64,000 nt of DNA from Clostridiaceae bacterium (GCA_910574345.1 CAJSZV010000002.1:62001-126000), one strand, 5' to 3'. Positions 23,239 through 32,555 are shown, counted from the first letter of the stretch. The notes: generated by a model from the letters alone, not told the origin. Numbers and translations: made by a program.

Positions 23239-24053
23239 GGGACAAAAAAAGGGAAGCCAGATTTCGTCTGTGCCTGGCCCTGGCCGCTGCCGTCTTTTTG
23301 GTGCTTCTGGCGGCTTTTGGGAGATGGCTGGCCCCCTATGACCCTTTGGAGGTGGATTACGGGGCAGTCATGGCGCCGCCGGGGAGGGAGCATCTCTGCG
23401 GTACGGACCGGCTGGGGAGAGACATATTTTCCAGAATTTTATGGGGGGCGGGGAGTTCCTTTTTTCTTACTTTTGTCATGGTGGCCGTGACGTCTTTAAC
23501 AGGTGTGGCCGTGGGGCTTACGGCAGGCCTTTTGGGAGGCGGGACAGATACGGTGCTTATGAGGCTCATTGATGTTCTTTTGGCATTTCCCGGCTCTGTC
23601 TTTGCCATAGCGGTGGCGGGCATTATGGGGGCCGGCATATTCCATACGGTTTTGGCCCTGGCCCTGGTCTGGTGGACCAAGTATGCAAGGCTTACAAGAA
23701 ATATGGCTTCCGAGATCCGGAATAAAGACTACATTATTCAGGCCCGGTTCGGAGGCGCCGGGGATATGGGAATCTTGTGGAGATATATTCTGCCCAATAT
23801 TCTGCCCCAGGCGGTGATCATGGCTTCCCTCGATGTGGGGGGCATGATGATGTCCCTGGCAGGGCTGTCATTTCTCGGTCTGGCTTCCCAGCCGCCGGCG
23901 CCGGAGTGGGGGTACATGCTTTTTGAAAGCCGGCAGTATATGCAGACGGCTCCATGGATGATGATAGCGCCGGGAGCGGCTATTTTGATTACGGTTATAG
24001 TCTTTAACCTTCTTGGGGATGCCGTCAGAGATGTGCTGGATCCCAAGGAGTAG
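23235..24053 (+). CDS. Nickel/peptide-type ABC transporter permease (NikC-like)
   Basis: This is a 272-residue DppC/NikC-family permease. Features: the N-terminal anchor LALAAAVFLVLLAAF, a family block HLCGTDRLGRDIFSRILWG and the EAA loop KDYIIQARFGGAGDMGILWRYILPN. The start was moved to the ATG inside ATGA, overlapping the NikB stop, with AAAGGAGGGG in front; the earlier in-frame start lies inside NikB. It forms the membrane pore with the NikB-like subunit. Confidence 0.86.
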   Translation: MRDKKREARFRLCLALAAAVFLVLLAAFGRWLAPYDPLEVDYGAVMAPPGREHLCGTDRLGRDIFSRILWGAGSSFFLTFVMVAVTSLTGVAVGLTAGLLGGGTDTVLMRLIDVLLAFPGSVFAIAVAGIMGAGIFHTVLALALVWWTKYARLTRNMASEIRNKDYIIQARFGGAGDMGILWRYILPNILPQAVIMASLDVGGMMMSLAGLSFLGLASQPPAPEWGYMLFESRQYMQTAPWMMIAPGAAILITVIVFNLLGDAVRDVLDPKE

Positions 24054-24078
24054 AAGAATGGCAGGAGGAATAAAAGCA

Positions 24079-25671
24079 ATGAAAAGTAAGCGGATGAAGC
24101 GGGTAATGTGTGCGGCAGCGGCTCTGGCCCTTTCCCTGGCGGTTTTGACCGGGTGTGGGGGAGAGAAAAGAACAGATGAAAGCTCCGGCAATGAAAGCCG
24201 GGATACAGAAGATGGGGCGGTACGTACAGGGGATAAGCATCTGAATGTGGCTTTGTTTTGGGTGAGTGCTACTCTGGATCCGGCCAAAGACTATGACGGA
24301 TGGGTGCTGTCAAGAATCGGAGCAGGAGAAACCCTGATTCGGCTGGATGAGAATGCCCGGCCCAAACCTTGTCTGGCTGATACCTGGGAGCAGACGGATG
24401 ATAATACCTGGGTGTTCCATATACGAGACGGGGTGGCATTTTCCAACGGCAAGGCAGTGGATGCCCAGGCCTGCAAGAGCGCCATTGAGAGAGCTTTTGA
24501 GTTAAACGAGAGGGCAGGGGAATATTTTCTTCTGGAGGCAGTGGAGGCGGAGGGCCAGAAACTGACCATAAAGACGGCCAGACCTTCGGGGGCAGTGCCG
24601 AATAATCTGTGTGAGCCTTTGTTTACCATTGTGGATACGGACGCAGAGGAACAGGCCATGGACAGGGCGCCGGTGTGTACAGGTCCTTATGTGGTGGAGT
24701 CCTTTGATCCGGAGGTGTCCGTGAAGCTGGTGAAAAATGAGAATTATTGGGACGGGCCTGTGGGCCTTGACACCATTACGGTCAGGCAGGTGGCGGACTC
24801 CGACAGCCGGGTTATGGCCATGGAGTCAGGTGAGGCGGATCTGACCACTACCATTGACAATATGAATCTGGCGCTCTTTCAGGATGAGACCAGATATTCG
24901 GTGTATGAAACCATAGGACCCAGGACCAATGTGGTCTATATGAACAACGGGACAGGGTTTTTAAAGGATCAGGCGATTCGGCAGGCCCTTCTGTATGGAA
25001 CGGACCGTCAGACCTATGCAGACCTTATTGACGGTGAGAAAGCGGTGGGGCTTTATTCCACGGCCCTGGCCTGCGGCCGGGATTTGACGGACACCTATGG
25101 CTGGGATCAGGAAAAAGCCAAGGCCCTTTTGGATGAACATGGATATGTGGATACGGACGGGGACGGCATTCGGGAGAAGGAAGGACAGAATATTATTCTC
25201 AAATACTATCTCTCGGCGGACCATGGTTCCAGCGATGCGGCCCTTATCGCCCAGGCTGTCCAGGCAGATGCAGCCAAAATAGGAATCGGCATAGAGCTGG
25301 TGCAGGCGGAGAATCTGGCCCAGATCAAATCGAGCCACAGCTTTGATCTGTGCTCAGCCAACGACAGCACGGCTCCCACAGGGGATCCGGAAGTGTTTTT
25401 GTCTCTTCATTATCTTACGGGGGCTTCCGCCAATTATGGGGAGTATTCCAATGAAGAGGTGGACCGGATGATCAGGGAGCTTCAGTCGGTCTTTGACGAG
25501 GATGAGCGCCAGTCCCTGGCCCGTGAGATCAGCCAGAAGATACTGGACGACGGAGCCTGCCTTTATATCAGCTACATCTACGGCAATACGGTGACTTCTT
25601 CCAGAGTGAAACATGCCAGGCAGTTTCCCATTGATTACTATATTATCACAAAGGATATCACCATAGAATGA
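24079..25671 (+). CDS. Nickel/peptide-type ABC transporter binding lipoprotein (NikA-like)
   Basis: This is a 530-residue SBP_bac_5 family lipoprotein. The start was chosen at the ATG after GCAGGAGGAATAAAAGCA; it opens a signal peptide with lipobox LAVLTGC, so the mature protein is tethered outside. The body shows family blocks (WEQTDDNTWVFHIRDGVAFSNG, APVCTGPYVVESFDPE, VYMNNGTGFLKDQAIRQALL, ASANYGEYSNEEVDRMI). NikA-like proteins bind chelated nickel, often with histidine or metallophores; peptides are the alternative cargo. The stop overlaps the ATPase gene. Confidence 0.86.
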   Translation: MKSKRMKRVMCAAAALALSLAVLTGCGGEKRTDESSGNESRDTEDGAVRTGDKHLNVALFWVSATLDPAKDYDGWVLSRIGAGETLIRLDENARPKPCLADTWEQTDDNTWVFHIRDGVAFSNGKAVDAQACKSAIERAFELNERAGEYFLLEAVEAEGQKLTIKTARPSGAVPNNLCEPLFTIVDTDAEEQAMDRAPVCTGPYVVESFDPEVSVKLVKNENYWDGPVGLDTITVRQVADSDSRVMAMESGEADLTTTIDNMNLALFQDETRYSVYETIGPRTNVVYMNNGTGFLKDQAIRQALLYGTDRQTYADLIDGEKAVGLYSTALACGRDLTDTYGWDQEKAKALLDEHGYVDTDGDGIREKEGQNIILKYYLSADHGSSDAALIAQAVQADAAKIGIGIELVQAENLAQIKSSHSFDLCSANDSTAPTGDPEVFLSLHYLTGASANYGEYSNEEVDRMIRELQSVFDEDERQSLAREISQKILDDGACLYISYIYGNTVTSSRVKHARQFPIDYYIITKDITIE

Positions 25672-26462
25672 GCAAAGATATACTAAAGTTTCAGGATGTG
25701 ACAATCAGATATGCGGGAAGGGATCGGCCGGCTGTGGATAAGGTCAGTCTGCAGGTTCCAGAAAGGTCCATTGTGGCCATTGCAGGGGAAAGCGGAAGCG
25801 GCAAATCAACCTTGATTCGGTCTGTGGTCCGCCTTCTTTCGGCGGACGGAAAGATAACAGAGGGGCATATTGTATTTGACGGTATGGACTTAGCCTGCGG
25901 CGGAGTGAAGATGGAACAGGTAAGGCAGTTATGCGGAACCAGGATTTCCCTTATTTTTCAGGATGCAGGGCTTTATCTGGACAGCCGCAGAACCATTGGT
26001 TATCAGTATGTGGAGGCAATCCGAAGCCACAGGAAGGTAAGTAAAAAGGAGGCGAAGGCTATGGCCATAGCCATGCTGGAACGCATGGGGCTGCCTTCGG
26101 GAGAACATATGATGAGATCCTATCCTTTTGAATTGTCAGGAGGGATGAAACAGAGGGTGGGAATCGCCATGGCTATGACCATGGAGCCGGAACTGCTGCT
26201 GGCAGATGAGCCTACCAGCGCTTTGGATGTGACGATTCAGGCTCAGGTAGTGAGGCAGATGATGAGATTAAGGGATGAATTTGGAACTTCGATTATCATG
26301 GTAACCCACAACATGGGGGTTGCCTCTTACATGTCGGATTATATTGCCGTTATGAGACAGGGGCGGCTTGTGGAGTGGGGAACAAGGGATGAGATTATAG
26401 AAAGCCCAAAGGAAGATTATACAAGACTGCTTCTTAATACGGCTCCGAGGCTGAAATGGTGA
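25668..26462 (+). CDS. Nickel/peptide-type ABC transporter ATPase (NikD-like)
   Basis: This is a 264-residue ABC ATPase of the oligopeptide/nickel class. Walker A GESGSGKST (~38), signature LSGGMKQRVGIAMAM, Walker B LLLADEPTSALD and the switch histidine in VTHNM are all present, so it should be active. It overlaps NikA by four bases (ATGA). It works as a heterodimer with the next protein. Confidence 0.88.
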   Translation: MSKDILKFQDVTIRYAGRDRPAVDKVSLQVPERSIVAIAGESGSGKSTLIRSVVRLLSADGKITEGHIVFDGMDLACGGVKMEQVRQLCGTRISLIFQDAGLYLDSRRTIGYQYVEAIRSHRKVSKKEAKAMAIAMLERMGLPSGEHMMRSYPFELSGGMKQRVGIAMAMTMEPELLLADEPTSALDVTIQAQVVRQMMRLRDEFGTSIIMVTHNMGVASYMSDYIAVMRQGRLVEWGTRDEIIESPKEDYTRLLLNTAPRLKW

Positions 26463-27454
26463 GTGATATTGGCATGACAAAAGACAGAGAAACGATTTTA
26501 AACATGGAACAGGTAGTCAAATTATTTCCTGTGGATAAAAAACGAAGGCTTTTGGCTGTCGATGAGGTAAGCTTAAAGATTCACCGCGGGGAATGTGTGG
26601 GAGTGGTGGGGGAAAGCGGATGCGGAAAAAGCACCCTTGCGAAAATGGCAGCGGGGATGGAACCTGTCACTTCCGGCAGGATTACATTTTTGGGACAGGA
26701 CATTACAGGACTGAAAAAAGCGAAGTGGAAGGAAGTCAGAAAACAGATGCAGATGGTGTTTCAGAACCCTTCCGGTGCTTTCAGCCCGCGCATGAGGGTG
26801 GGAGAGTTTCTTAGGGAGCCTTTTCGAAACGGAATGGTATGGGGCAGGGAAAAGTGGAGCCGTCAGGAGAGTTATGAGGAATGCGTGGGTCTTCTTGAGA
26901 GAGTGGAACTGGACGGAAGTTATATGGAGAAATTCCCTCACCAGTTAAGCGGAGGGGAACAGCAGAGAGTGGTTATCGCAAGGGCCTTGGCCGTCCGTCC
27001 TTCTCTCCTCATCTGTGACGAGGCCACCAGTGCTTTGGACGTGTCGATTCAGGCCCAGATCATAGGGCTTTTGAAGCGGATTCAGGAGGAAGAGCAGATC
27101 GGCATCTTCTTTATCTGCCATGACCTTGCCCTGACCCAGCAGTTTGCCGGGAAAATCGTGGTCATGTATCTGGGGACGGTTATGGAGGAAATAGAAGGGG
27201 AAAGACTGACAGAGGCCCTTCACCCGTACACCAGGGCTTTGCTTGACTGTGTTTTTTCTGTTGACGGGCACAGGAACAGAGAACTTAAGGTTCTTGAAGG
27301 AGAGATTCCTGACCCTGTGGACAGGCTGAAAGGCTGCCCCTTTGTGGGAAGATGCCCGAAAGCCGGAAAACGGTGTTATGAGGAAAAACCGGAACTTAAG
27401 GAGGTCGCAAAGGGGCATAGAGTCAGGTGTGTACAAACAGGCGGCCTCTCTTAA
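26456..27454 (+). CDS. Nickel/peptide-type ABC transporter ATPase (NikE-like)
   Basis: This is a 332-residue ABC ATPase, partner of the NikD-like protein. Walker A GESGCGKST, signature LSGGEQQRVVIARAL, Walker B LLICDEATSALD and ICHDLAL are intact. The C-terminal oligopeptide/dipeptide transporter extension has the cysteine-bearing CPFVGRCPKAGKRCYEEKPE. It starts at an ATG overlapping the NikD stop and ends the lar/nik operon, converging with a minus-strand lipoprotein gene. Confidence 0.88.
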   Translation: MVSDIGMTKDRETILNMEQVVKLFPVDKKRRLLAVDEVSLKIHRGECVGVVGESGCGKSTLAKMAAGMEPVTSGRITFLGQDITGLKKAKWKEVRKQMQMVFQNPSGAFSPRMRVGEFLREPFRNGMVWGREKWSRQESYEECVGLLERVELDGSYMEKFPHQLSGGEQQRVVIARALAVRPSLLICDEATSALDVSIQAQIIGLLKRIQEEEQIGIFFICHDLALTQQFAGKIVVMYLGTVMEEIEGERLTEALHPYTRALLDCVFSVDGHRNRELKVLEGEIPDPVDRLKGCPFVGRCPKAGKRCYEEKPELKEVAKGHRVRCVQTGGLS

Positions 27455-27473
27455 GGGGAGAGGACAGCGTCTG

Positions 27474-28745
27474 TCAGTCCAGGGACGACATCAGAGCTTC
27501 CAGAGACATGGTTCCGCCGATAAATTCGTATCCGCCGGCATCATAGGCGGCGCATTGTTCATTGGTAGCTTCCACGCCATTTAAATAGCTGACGCCGTAC
27601 ATACCCATGGATCCCATCTCGTCTTCATCGGGGATTCCGTTTTTATTGACATCATCAAAATTGTAAAATACGATCTGGGCAATAGTATCTAAGGAATGAC
27701 TGGGGGTTACGGATAAGTACGTGGTGTAGAGAATGGCCCCGGCGTAGTCCGTATTCGTATTCCTTATGCTGTTTTTCCGGGGGGAATATTCATAGCCTGC
27801 GTTGCCCATAACGCCATAACTCCAATGATCCATGATGGTATAGACTTTGCCGCCGCTGTATGTATAGAGACTGGTGTAATATCCGTTGAGTCCCACAGCC
27901 AGTTCCGGGATATCGTCCTCATCCACATAGATCAGGCTGCATAGGATATCGTCATCAGACTCAGCCAGTTTCCACAGCCTGGCTACGGCCCGGTATGCTT
28001 CTTTGTAGTCGGAAAATTCACCGTTTCTTTTTCCGCCGGATAAAAGAATACGGATTTGGGAGACAGATAAAGGGGGCACCTGCTGGGTGATATTGTCGGA
28101 CAGCTGTTCCTGTATGGTGAAATTTCTCTCATAGTCTTCCGCGTCGGCGTCGAAACCATAATAGACTGCTGCAAAGCTGGTGCTGCCGTATGTTTCGATA
28201 AGCATAATATCGGTATTGCCGTCGAAATTTACATCATAAAAGGATACGGCATCCAGGCTGGTGAAGGGTTCTCCGGAAAGCTTGTCCGGCACATAGCCGG
28301 GAATGTCCGTGAGAACTTTATCGTCCTGGATAATCTGCATATGGAATCCCTGGCCTTCTGACGGGGAGAAGGGAACGAAATAGACTTTGCCGCCGTATTC
28401 GCTGAGATCAACTTCAAAGGTCTGTCCGGCGATGCAGTGTTCGCCGAAGCGCGCAGCCAGGTCAGGTGTTTCTTCTGCCGGTGCCGCCGGGGTTTTAGAA
28501 TCCGGGGCAGGGATAGGATCGGGCGTCTCGGCGGTCGGGATGTCCTTAGAGGATTTTTTATCGGAATCGCCATTGTTCTGAGAGGGGCCGGATGTGGAAG
28601 CAGTGACGGCGGGCTGGGTTCCTTTGGTTTCTATCTCTTCAAGCTTAGGGTGCTTTGGCGTGCAGGCCCCAAGGATTGCCGCAGTGCATATGGACAGGAA
28701 AAGAACAGAGTATTTTTTGGTAAGAGAATATTTTCTTTGCAGCAT
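27474..28745 (-). CDS. Hypothetical lipoprotein with a low-complexity linker
   Basis: This is a 423-residue protein of unknown function. The N-terminus is a lipoprotein signal (SVLFLSICTAAILGAC), followed by a Ser/Thr/Pro-rich linker to about residue 105. The rest is a globular extracellular domain with VCBS- or EF-like Asp-rich stretches (YDVNFDGNTDIMLIETYG; YVDEDDIPELAVGLNGYYTSLY; NFDDVNKNGIPDEDEMGSMG), a pattern common in clostridial surface lipoproteins. The start was placed at the ATG at 28743-28745 after AAGGAGGCGC. It is a single gene converging with NikE. Confidence 0.7.
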   Translation of the reverse strand: MLQRKYSLTKKYSVLFLSICTAAILGACTPKHPKLEEIETKGTQPAVTASTSGPSQNNGDSDKKSSKDIPTAETPDPIPAPDSKTPAAPAEETPDLAARFGEHCIAGQTFEVDLSEYGGKVYFVPFSPSEGQGFHMQIIQDDKVLTDIPGYVPDKLSGEPFTSLDAVSFYDVNFDGNTDIMLIETYGSTSFAAVYYGFDADAEDYERNFTIQEQLSDNITQQVPPLSVSQIRILLSGGKRNGEFSDYKEAYRAVARLWKLAESDDDILCSLIYVDEDDIPELAVGLNGYYTSLYTYSGGKVYTIMDHWSYGVMGNAGYEYSPRKNSIRNTNTDYAGAILYTTYLSVTPSHSLDTIAQIVFYNFDDVNKNGIPDEDEMGSMGMYGVSYLNGVEATNEQCAAYDAGGYEFIGGTMSLEALMSSLD

Positions 28746-28823
28746 AAAAATGCGCCTCCTTCTGATATCTTTACAGTTTTTTAGTGTACGCTTATTGAAG
28801 AAGAAGGTCAATGGTTTTATAAA

Positions 28824-28886
28824 CTTTTATTTCCGCCAAGGCAGCGAGCCAAGGTCAGGCTGGTTTGATTTTGGCGGCTGCCCCAG
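28824..28886. repeat. REP-like hairpin repeat, copy 2
   Basis: Second copy of the hairpin at 11755-11816. Both share CTTTTATT, CGAGCCAAGGTCAGGCT and the GGCG..CTGCCC right arm. A further short match (AATGAAA..GGGGCAGCG, near 28978-28996) echoes 11842-11859, so the repeated unit may be longer with an insertion. The rest of 28746-29037 holds no gene. Confidence 0.55.
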
Positions 28887-29037
28887 GGTTTTTGACTCAA
28901 TAGGCTTAAGTCTGCATTTTATCGCTAATAGAAAAAATAATAAGATTGCTATGGCATCATATTTTTGTTATGATGAGTAATGAAAAAAGGGGCAGCGGAG
29001 TTGACATGGACAGAGAAGGGAAAGGGGTGCATGAAAC

Positions 29038-30621
29038 ATGGGATATTATCTGAATATCGGTAATGACGGATTTACCACAGTCAGAAAGGGACATTATGTT
29101 GATAAGACCGGACTGATTGAATTTGTCAATAGCACTCTTGGCACAGCCAATAAACTGACATGTGTAACCAGACCAAGACGCTTCGGCAAATCATTTGCGG
29201 CTAAGATGTTATGTGCATATTATGACAAAAGCTGTAATTCCAGGGGGCTTTTTCAGGATTTGAGTATTTCGGACGATCCTGATTTTGAAAGATATTTGAA
29301 TCAATATAATGTGATCTATCTGGACATCACGTTGTTTATTTCGAGAGCGGCTGACGTGAAAGACGTTGTACGCAATATGAATGAACAGGTTATGGCAGAG
29401 GTTGCAGAAACATTTTGTGATGTACCAAAAGGGGCGGATTTGGCTGAGAGCCTGGTTGGTATCGCGAAAGCAACTGGCCAAAAGTTTATTATGATCATTG
29501 ATGAATGGGATGCTCTGTTCCGTGAAGCCAGAGATGATATAAAACTACAGAAGGAGTATATTTCTTTTCTGCGCAGTTTATTTAAAAGCAGCTGGACGGA
29601 TATGATCTTTGACGGGGTTTATATTACAGGTATTCTGCCTATTAAAAAATATGGAACGCAGTCTGCGATGACTGATTTTAAGGAATATTCCATGACTCAG
29701 CCGGAGCCGCTGGAGGCTTTTGTGGGATTTACAGAGGGGGAAGTCCGCAGCCTGTGTGTCGGTTCAGATATTCCTTTTGAAGATATCAGGAGATGGTATG
29801 ACGGCTATGTTTTGGGAGCGGGAACGCATATCTACAGTCCGGAGTCGGTAATGGAAGCAATCCGGAGAAAGCGAATCGGCAATTATTGGACCCAGTCTGA
29901 AACCTATGAATCACTCAGGATTTATATTGAAATAAATGAAGACGGACTGAAAGAGGATATTGTTCAAATGCTGGGAGGAGCGTGGGTGAAGGTCGATGTG
30001 ACCATGTTCCAGAATGATATGACTACAATCAAAAGCAAAGATGATGTCCTCACCTTATTGATACATCTTGGTTACCTGGCTTATGATGCTGACAGCAAAT
30101 CCGTATATATTCCTAATGAGGAAGTGCGGGAAGAGTTTGTCAGGGCAGTTGCTGTCGGAAAGCATAGAGAGATTGCAAGGCTTATCCGCAATTCGGATCA
30201 TCTTCTAGAGGCGACATTGAATCAGGATGAGGAAGCAGTGGCGGCAGCAGTGGAAGAGGCCCATAAAGCCGGGACTGCGCCTGTTTTTTACAATAATGAG
30301 CAGGCGCTTCGCAGTGTAATTCGGGTTGCTTATATCAGCAGCGTGGACGAATTTATTAAAATTGATGAACTGCCGTCAGGACATGGATATGCGGATGTAG
30401 TGTTTTTTCCCAAAAAGTCTTCTGCTATGCCGCTAATTCTGATTGAATTAAAATGGAATAAGACGAATAAAGGCGCCATAAGACAGGTCAAGAATAACGA
30501 TTATCCACAGGTGTTGAAAGATTATGGCGGAGATATTCTTTTGGTTGGGATAAATTATGACGCAAAGAGTAAAAAACATACCTGTAAGATAGAAAAATAT
30601 CATAAATCCAGAACAATATAA
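29038..30621 (+). CDS. AAA-ATPase-like / PD-(D/E)XK nuclease family protein
   Basis: This 527-residue protein matches a family, often multicopy in gut anaerobes, with an AAA-like N-terminal domain and a C-terminal nuclease fold. The typical start GNDGFTTVRKGHYVDKTGLI is followed by a Walker-A-like RPRRFGKSFAAKML near 47 and Walker B FIMIIDEWDALFRE near 157. The C-terminus has GYADVVFFPKKS and PLILIELKWNKTNKGAIRQVK, fitting the D...ExK nuclease core. Biological role is not settled; mobile or defence roles have been suggested. It stands alone between the lipoprotein and larC. Confidence 0.8.
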   Translation: MGYYLNIGNDGFTTVRKGHYVDKTGLIEFVNSTLGTANKLTCVTRPRRFGKSFAAKMLCAYYDKSCNSRGLFQDLSISDDPDFERYLNQYNVIYLDITLFISRAADVKDVVRNMNEQVMAEVAETFCDVPKGADLAESLVGIAKATGQKFIMIIDEWDALFREARDDIKLQKEYISFLRSLFKSSWTDMIFDGVYITGILPIKKYGTQSAMTDFKEYSMTQPEPLEAFVGFTEGEVRSLCVGSDIPFEDIRRWYDGYVLGAGTHIYSPESVMEAIRRKRIGNYWTQSETYESLRIYIEINEDGLKEDIVQMLGGAWVKVDVTMFQNDMTTIKSKDDVLTLLIHLGYLAYDADSKSVYIPNEEVREEFVRAVAVGKHREIARLIRNSDHLLEATLNQDEEAVAAAVEEAHKAGTAPVFYNNEQALRSVIRVAYISSVDEFIKIDELPSGHGYADVVFFPKKSSAMPLILIELKWNKTNKGAIRQVKNNDYPQVLKDYGGDILLVGINYDAKSKKHTCKIEKYHKSRTI

Positions 30622-30648
30622 CCGTTCAGACGTTCATCTGAATGGTTA
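30619..30648 (+). terminator. Hairpin after the AAA/nuclease gene
   Basis: TAACCGTTCAG pairs with CTGAATGGTTA (11 pairs, one G-U) around an eight-base loop, beginning inside the stop codon. T-run is weak (TATTTAG). The remaining 30649-30907 holds no supported gene. Confidence 0.6.
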
Positions 30649-30907
30649 TATTTAGTATGACAGGGAGATGGTACAGCTTTCCGGCGGCTTCCTTTCGGCA
30701 TTTCCGTCAGTGAGGCCTTTGGCCCCATTGCCGCAGGTAATTTTAATTGGGCGTATGCTGCTATGTTCACAGGATACCCGTGAACTGTAATACAGGGATT
30801 GCTCCGCATTTCATACATGACCTTTTGGCCTTGGCATCATGTACATATATGTGGTAAAATAAGGGATAGTTTGGTGAGGTTCAAAAAGCAGAGAGGAGAA
30901 CATAGAG

Positions 30908-32497
30908 ATGGAATCAGGAAACAAACTATATTTGGAGTGTTATTCGGGAATCAGCGGGGATATGACCGTTGCGGCTCTCCTTGATCTGGGAGCTGATGAA
31001 AAAGTACTGCGTGAGGTGCTTGAGAGTCTGCCGGTATCAGGTTTTGAGATCGAGATCAAGAGAGTGATAAAATCAGGAATTGATGCCTGTGATTTTCATG
31101 TGATTCTGGATGAGGATCATGAAAATCATGACCATGATATGGAATATCTTCATGGGCATGACCATGGGCACGGAGAAGCCCATGTCCATAGCCACGACCA
31201 TGTTCATGGGGAAGCCCATGTCCATGGGCATGAGCATGTTCACGGAGAAGATCATGCCCATAGCCATGAGTATGTTCACGAGGAAGACCATGCCCATAGC
31301 CACGAGCATGTTCATGGAGAAGCTCATGTCCACAGCCACGACCATGTTCACGAAGAAGATCATGCCCACAGCCATGACCATGTCCACGAAGAAGCAGCCC
31401 ATAGTCACGGCCTTGACCATGTTCACGGGGAAGACCATATCCATAGTCACGACCATGTTCATGAAGAAGGTCATGTTCACAGCCATGACCATGGACACGG
31501 AGAAGCTCATACTCACGACCATGGGCATCACCATGAACATCGGGGAATGAAGGAGATACGGGAGATCATAGGAAAAGGCCGTATGACAGAGGGAGCCAGG
31601 CAGCTGGCATTAAGGATTTTTGAGATTCTGGCCTGTGCAGAATCCAAGGCCCACAATGTTCCTGTGGAGGAAGTTCATTTCCATGAGGTGGGAGCCGTGG
31701 ATTCCATCGTGGATATTGTGGCAGCGGCCGTGTGCATGGATAATCTGGGAGTCAGGGAAGTGGTAGTTCCGGTTCTCTGCGAAGGAATGGGAACCGTGCG
31801 CTGCCAGCATGGGATTCTTCCTATCCCTGTGCCGGCAGTGGCCAATATTATGACTATGCATAAACTCCCTGTGCGGATTGTAGATGCCGAGGGAGAGTTT
31901 ATCACTCCCACGGGGGCGGCCATTGTGGCGGCTGTAAAGACTTCCGAGACTCTGCCTAAAGATTTTAACGTGATAAAGGTGGGAATCGGAGCAGGAAAGC
32001 GCAGCTATGAACGGCCCGGCATTTTAAGGGCCATGGTGATTCAGGACAGATCAGAGGAAAAGGATACCATCTGGAAGCTGGAGACCAACATTGACGACTG
32101 CACAGGGGAAGCTCTGGGGTATGTGATGGAGAGGCTTTTTGAAGCGGGAGCCAGGGATGTTCATTATATGCCTGTCTTTATGAAGAAGAACCGGCCTGCC
32201 TGGCAGCTGAATGTAATCTGCAGCCAGAAGGATATAGAAAAACTGGAGCACATTATCTTTAGGGAGACCACTACCATCGGCATCCGAAGGATAGAGATGG
32301 ACCGGACCGTGTTGAAAAGGAAGGAAAAGATGATCGACACGCCTATTGGCCAGGCTCAGATCAAGGTGTGTCAGGAAAGAGGGGTGGTGCGGTTCTATCC
32401 TGAATATGACAGCGTGTCAAAGCTGGCAAAGGAGAGCGGAATGCCCTTCTCTCAAGTTTATCAGATGGTACAAAAACAGTGCATGGATGAGATGTAA
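30908..32497 (+). CDS. larC: LarC, nickel insertase with a giant His-rich insert
   Basis: LarC is the CTP-dependent enzyme that inserts nickel into the dithiolated pyridinium mononucleotide. The 529-residue chain has the LarC N-terminus (YLECYSGISGDMTVAALLDLG), a core with HFHEVGAVDSIVDIVAAAV, and a LarC2 part (ETNIDDCTGEALGYVMERLF; VFMKKNRPAWQLNVIC). It is one continuous frame, unlike L. plantarum where LarC1 and LarC2 are joined by a programmed frameshift. Residues ~68-212 are a repetitive His/Asp/Glu stretch with about 57 histidines (HSHDHVHEEDHAHSHDH type units), probably a nickel store. It lies 3.4 kb after the nik genes with its own ribosome site AGAGGAG. Confidence 0.92.
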   Translation: MESGNKLYLECYSGISGDMTVAALLDLGADEKVLREVLESLPVSGFEIEIKRVIKSGIDACDFHVILDEDHENHDHDMEYLHGHDHGHGEAHVHSHDHVHGEAHVHGHEHVHGEDHAHSHEYVHEEDHAHSHEHVHGEAHVHSHDHVHEEDHAHSHDHVHEEAAHSHGLDHVHGEDHIHSHDHVHEEGHVHSHDHGHGEAHTHDHGHHHEHRGMKEIREIIGKGRMTEGARQLALRIFEILACAESKAHNVPVEEVHFHEVGAVDSIVDIVAAAVCMDNLGVREVVVPVLCEGMGTVRCQHGILPIPVPAVANIMTMHKLPVRIVDAEGEFITPTGAAIVAAVKTSETLPKDFNVIKVGIGAGKRSYERPGILRAMVIQDRSEEKDTIWKLETNIDDCTGEALGYVMERLFEAGARDVHYMPVFMKKNRPAWQLNVICSQKDIEKLEHIIFRETTTIGIRRIEMDRTVLKRKEKMIDTPIGQAQIKVCQERGVVRFYPEYDSVSKLAKESGMPFSQVYQMVQKQCMDEM

Positions 32498-32509
32498 GAG
32501 GAGGAAGGC

Positions 32510-32527
32510 AAATGCGAAGCATTTTTT
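32510..32527 (+). terminator. Short terminator after larC
   Basis: AAATGC-GAA-GCATTT followed by TTT, 13 bases after the larC stop. Confidence 0.55.
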
Positions 32528-32528
32528 A

Positions 32529-32555
32529 TTTCATAGGAAATTGCGTCCTATGAAA
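32529..32555. repeat. Palindromic repeat sharing 17 bases with the larB leader
   Basis: TTTCATAGG pairs with CCTATGAAA. The segment TTGCGTCCTATGAAACA (32541-32557) is identical to 20650-20666. From 32560 to 32650 follow several GC-rich short palindromes (CGCTCCGCGAGG, GCGCTCCGGCGCGCG, GTGTGCGCAAGACGCACAC), so this is an intergenic repeat cluster without a gene. Confidence 0.5.

Noticed and set aside
30600-30818. Minus-strand 72-residue ORF after the AAA/nuclease gene
   Set aside because: It overlaps the terminator hairpin, has no ribosome site and no recognised domain.
31110-31545. Possible CRISPR-like or minisatellite array
   Set aside because: Units are irregular, codon-phased and encode H-x-H repeats; there are no unique spacers.
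31073-31550. Plus- and minus-strand ORFs over the larC His repeat (Met/Val-rich products)
   Set aside because: They are out-of-frame readings of the same DNA repeat; larC is continuous in its own frame.
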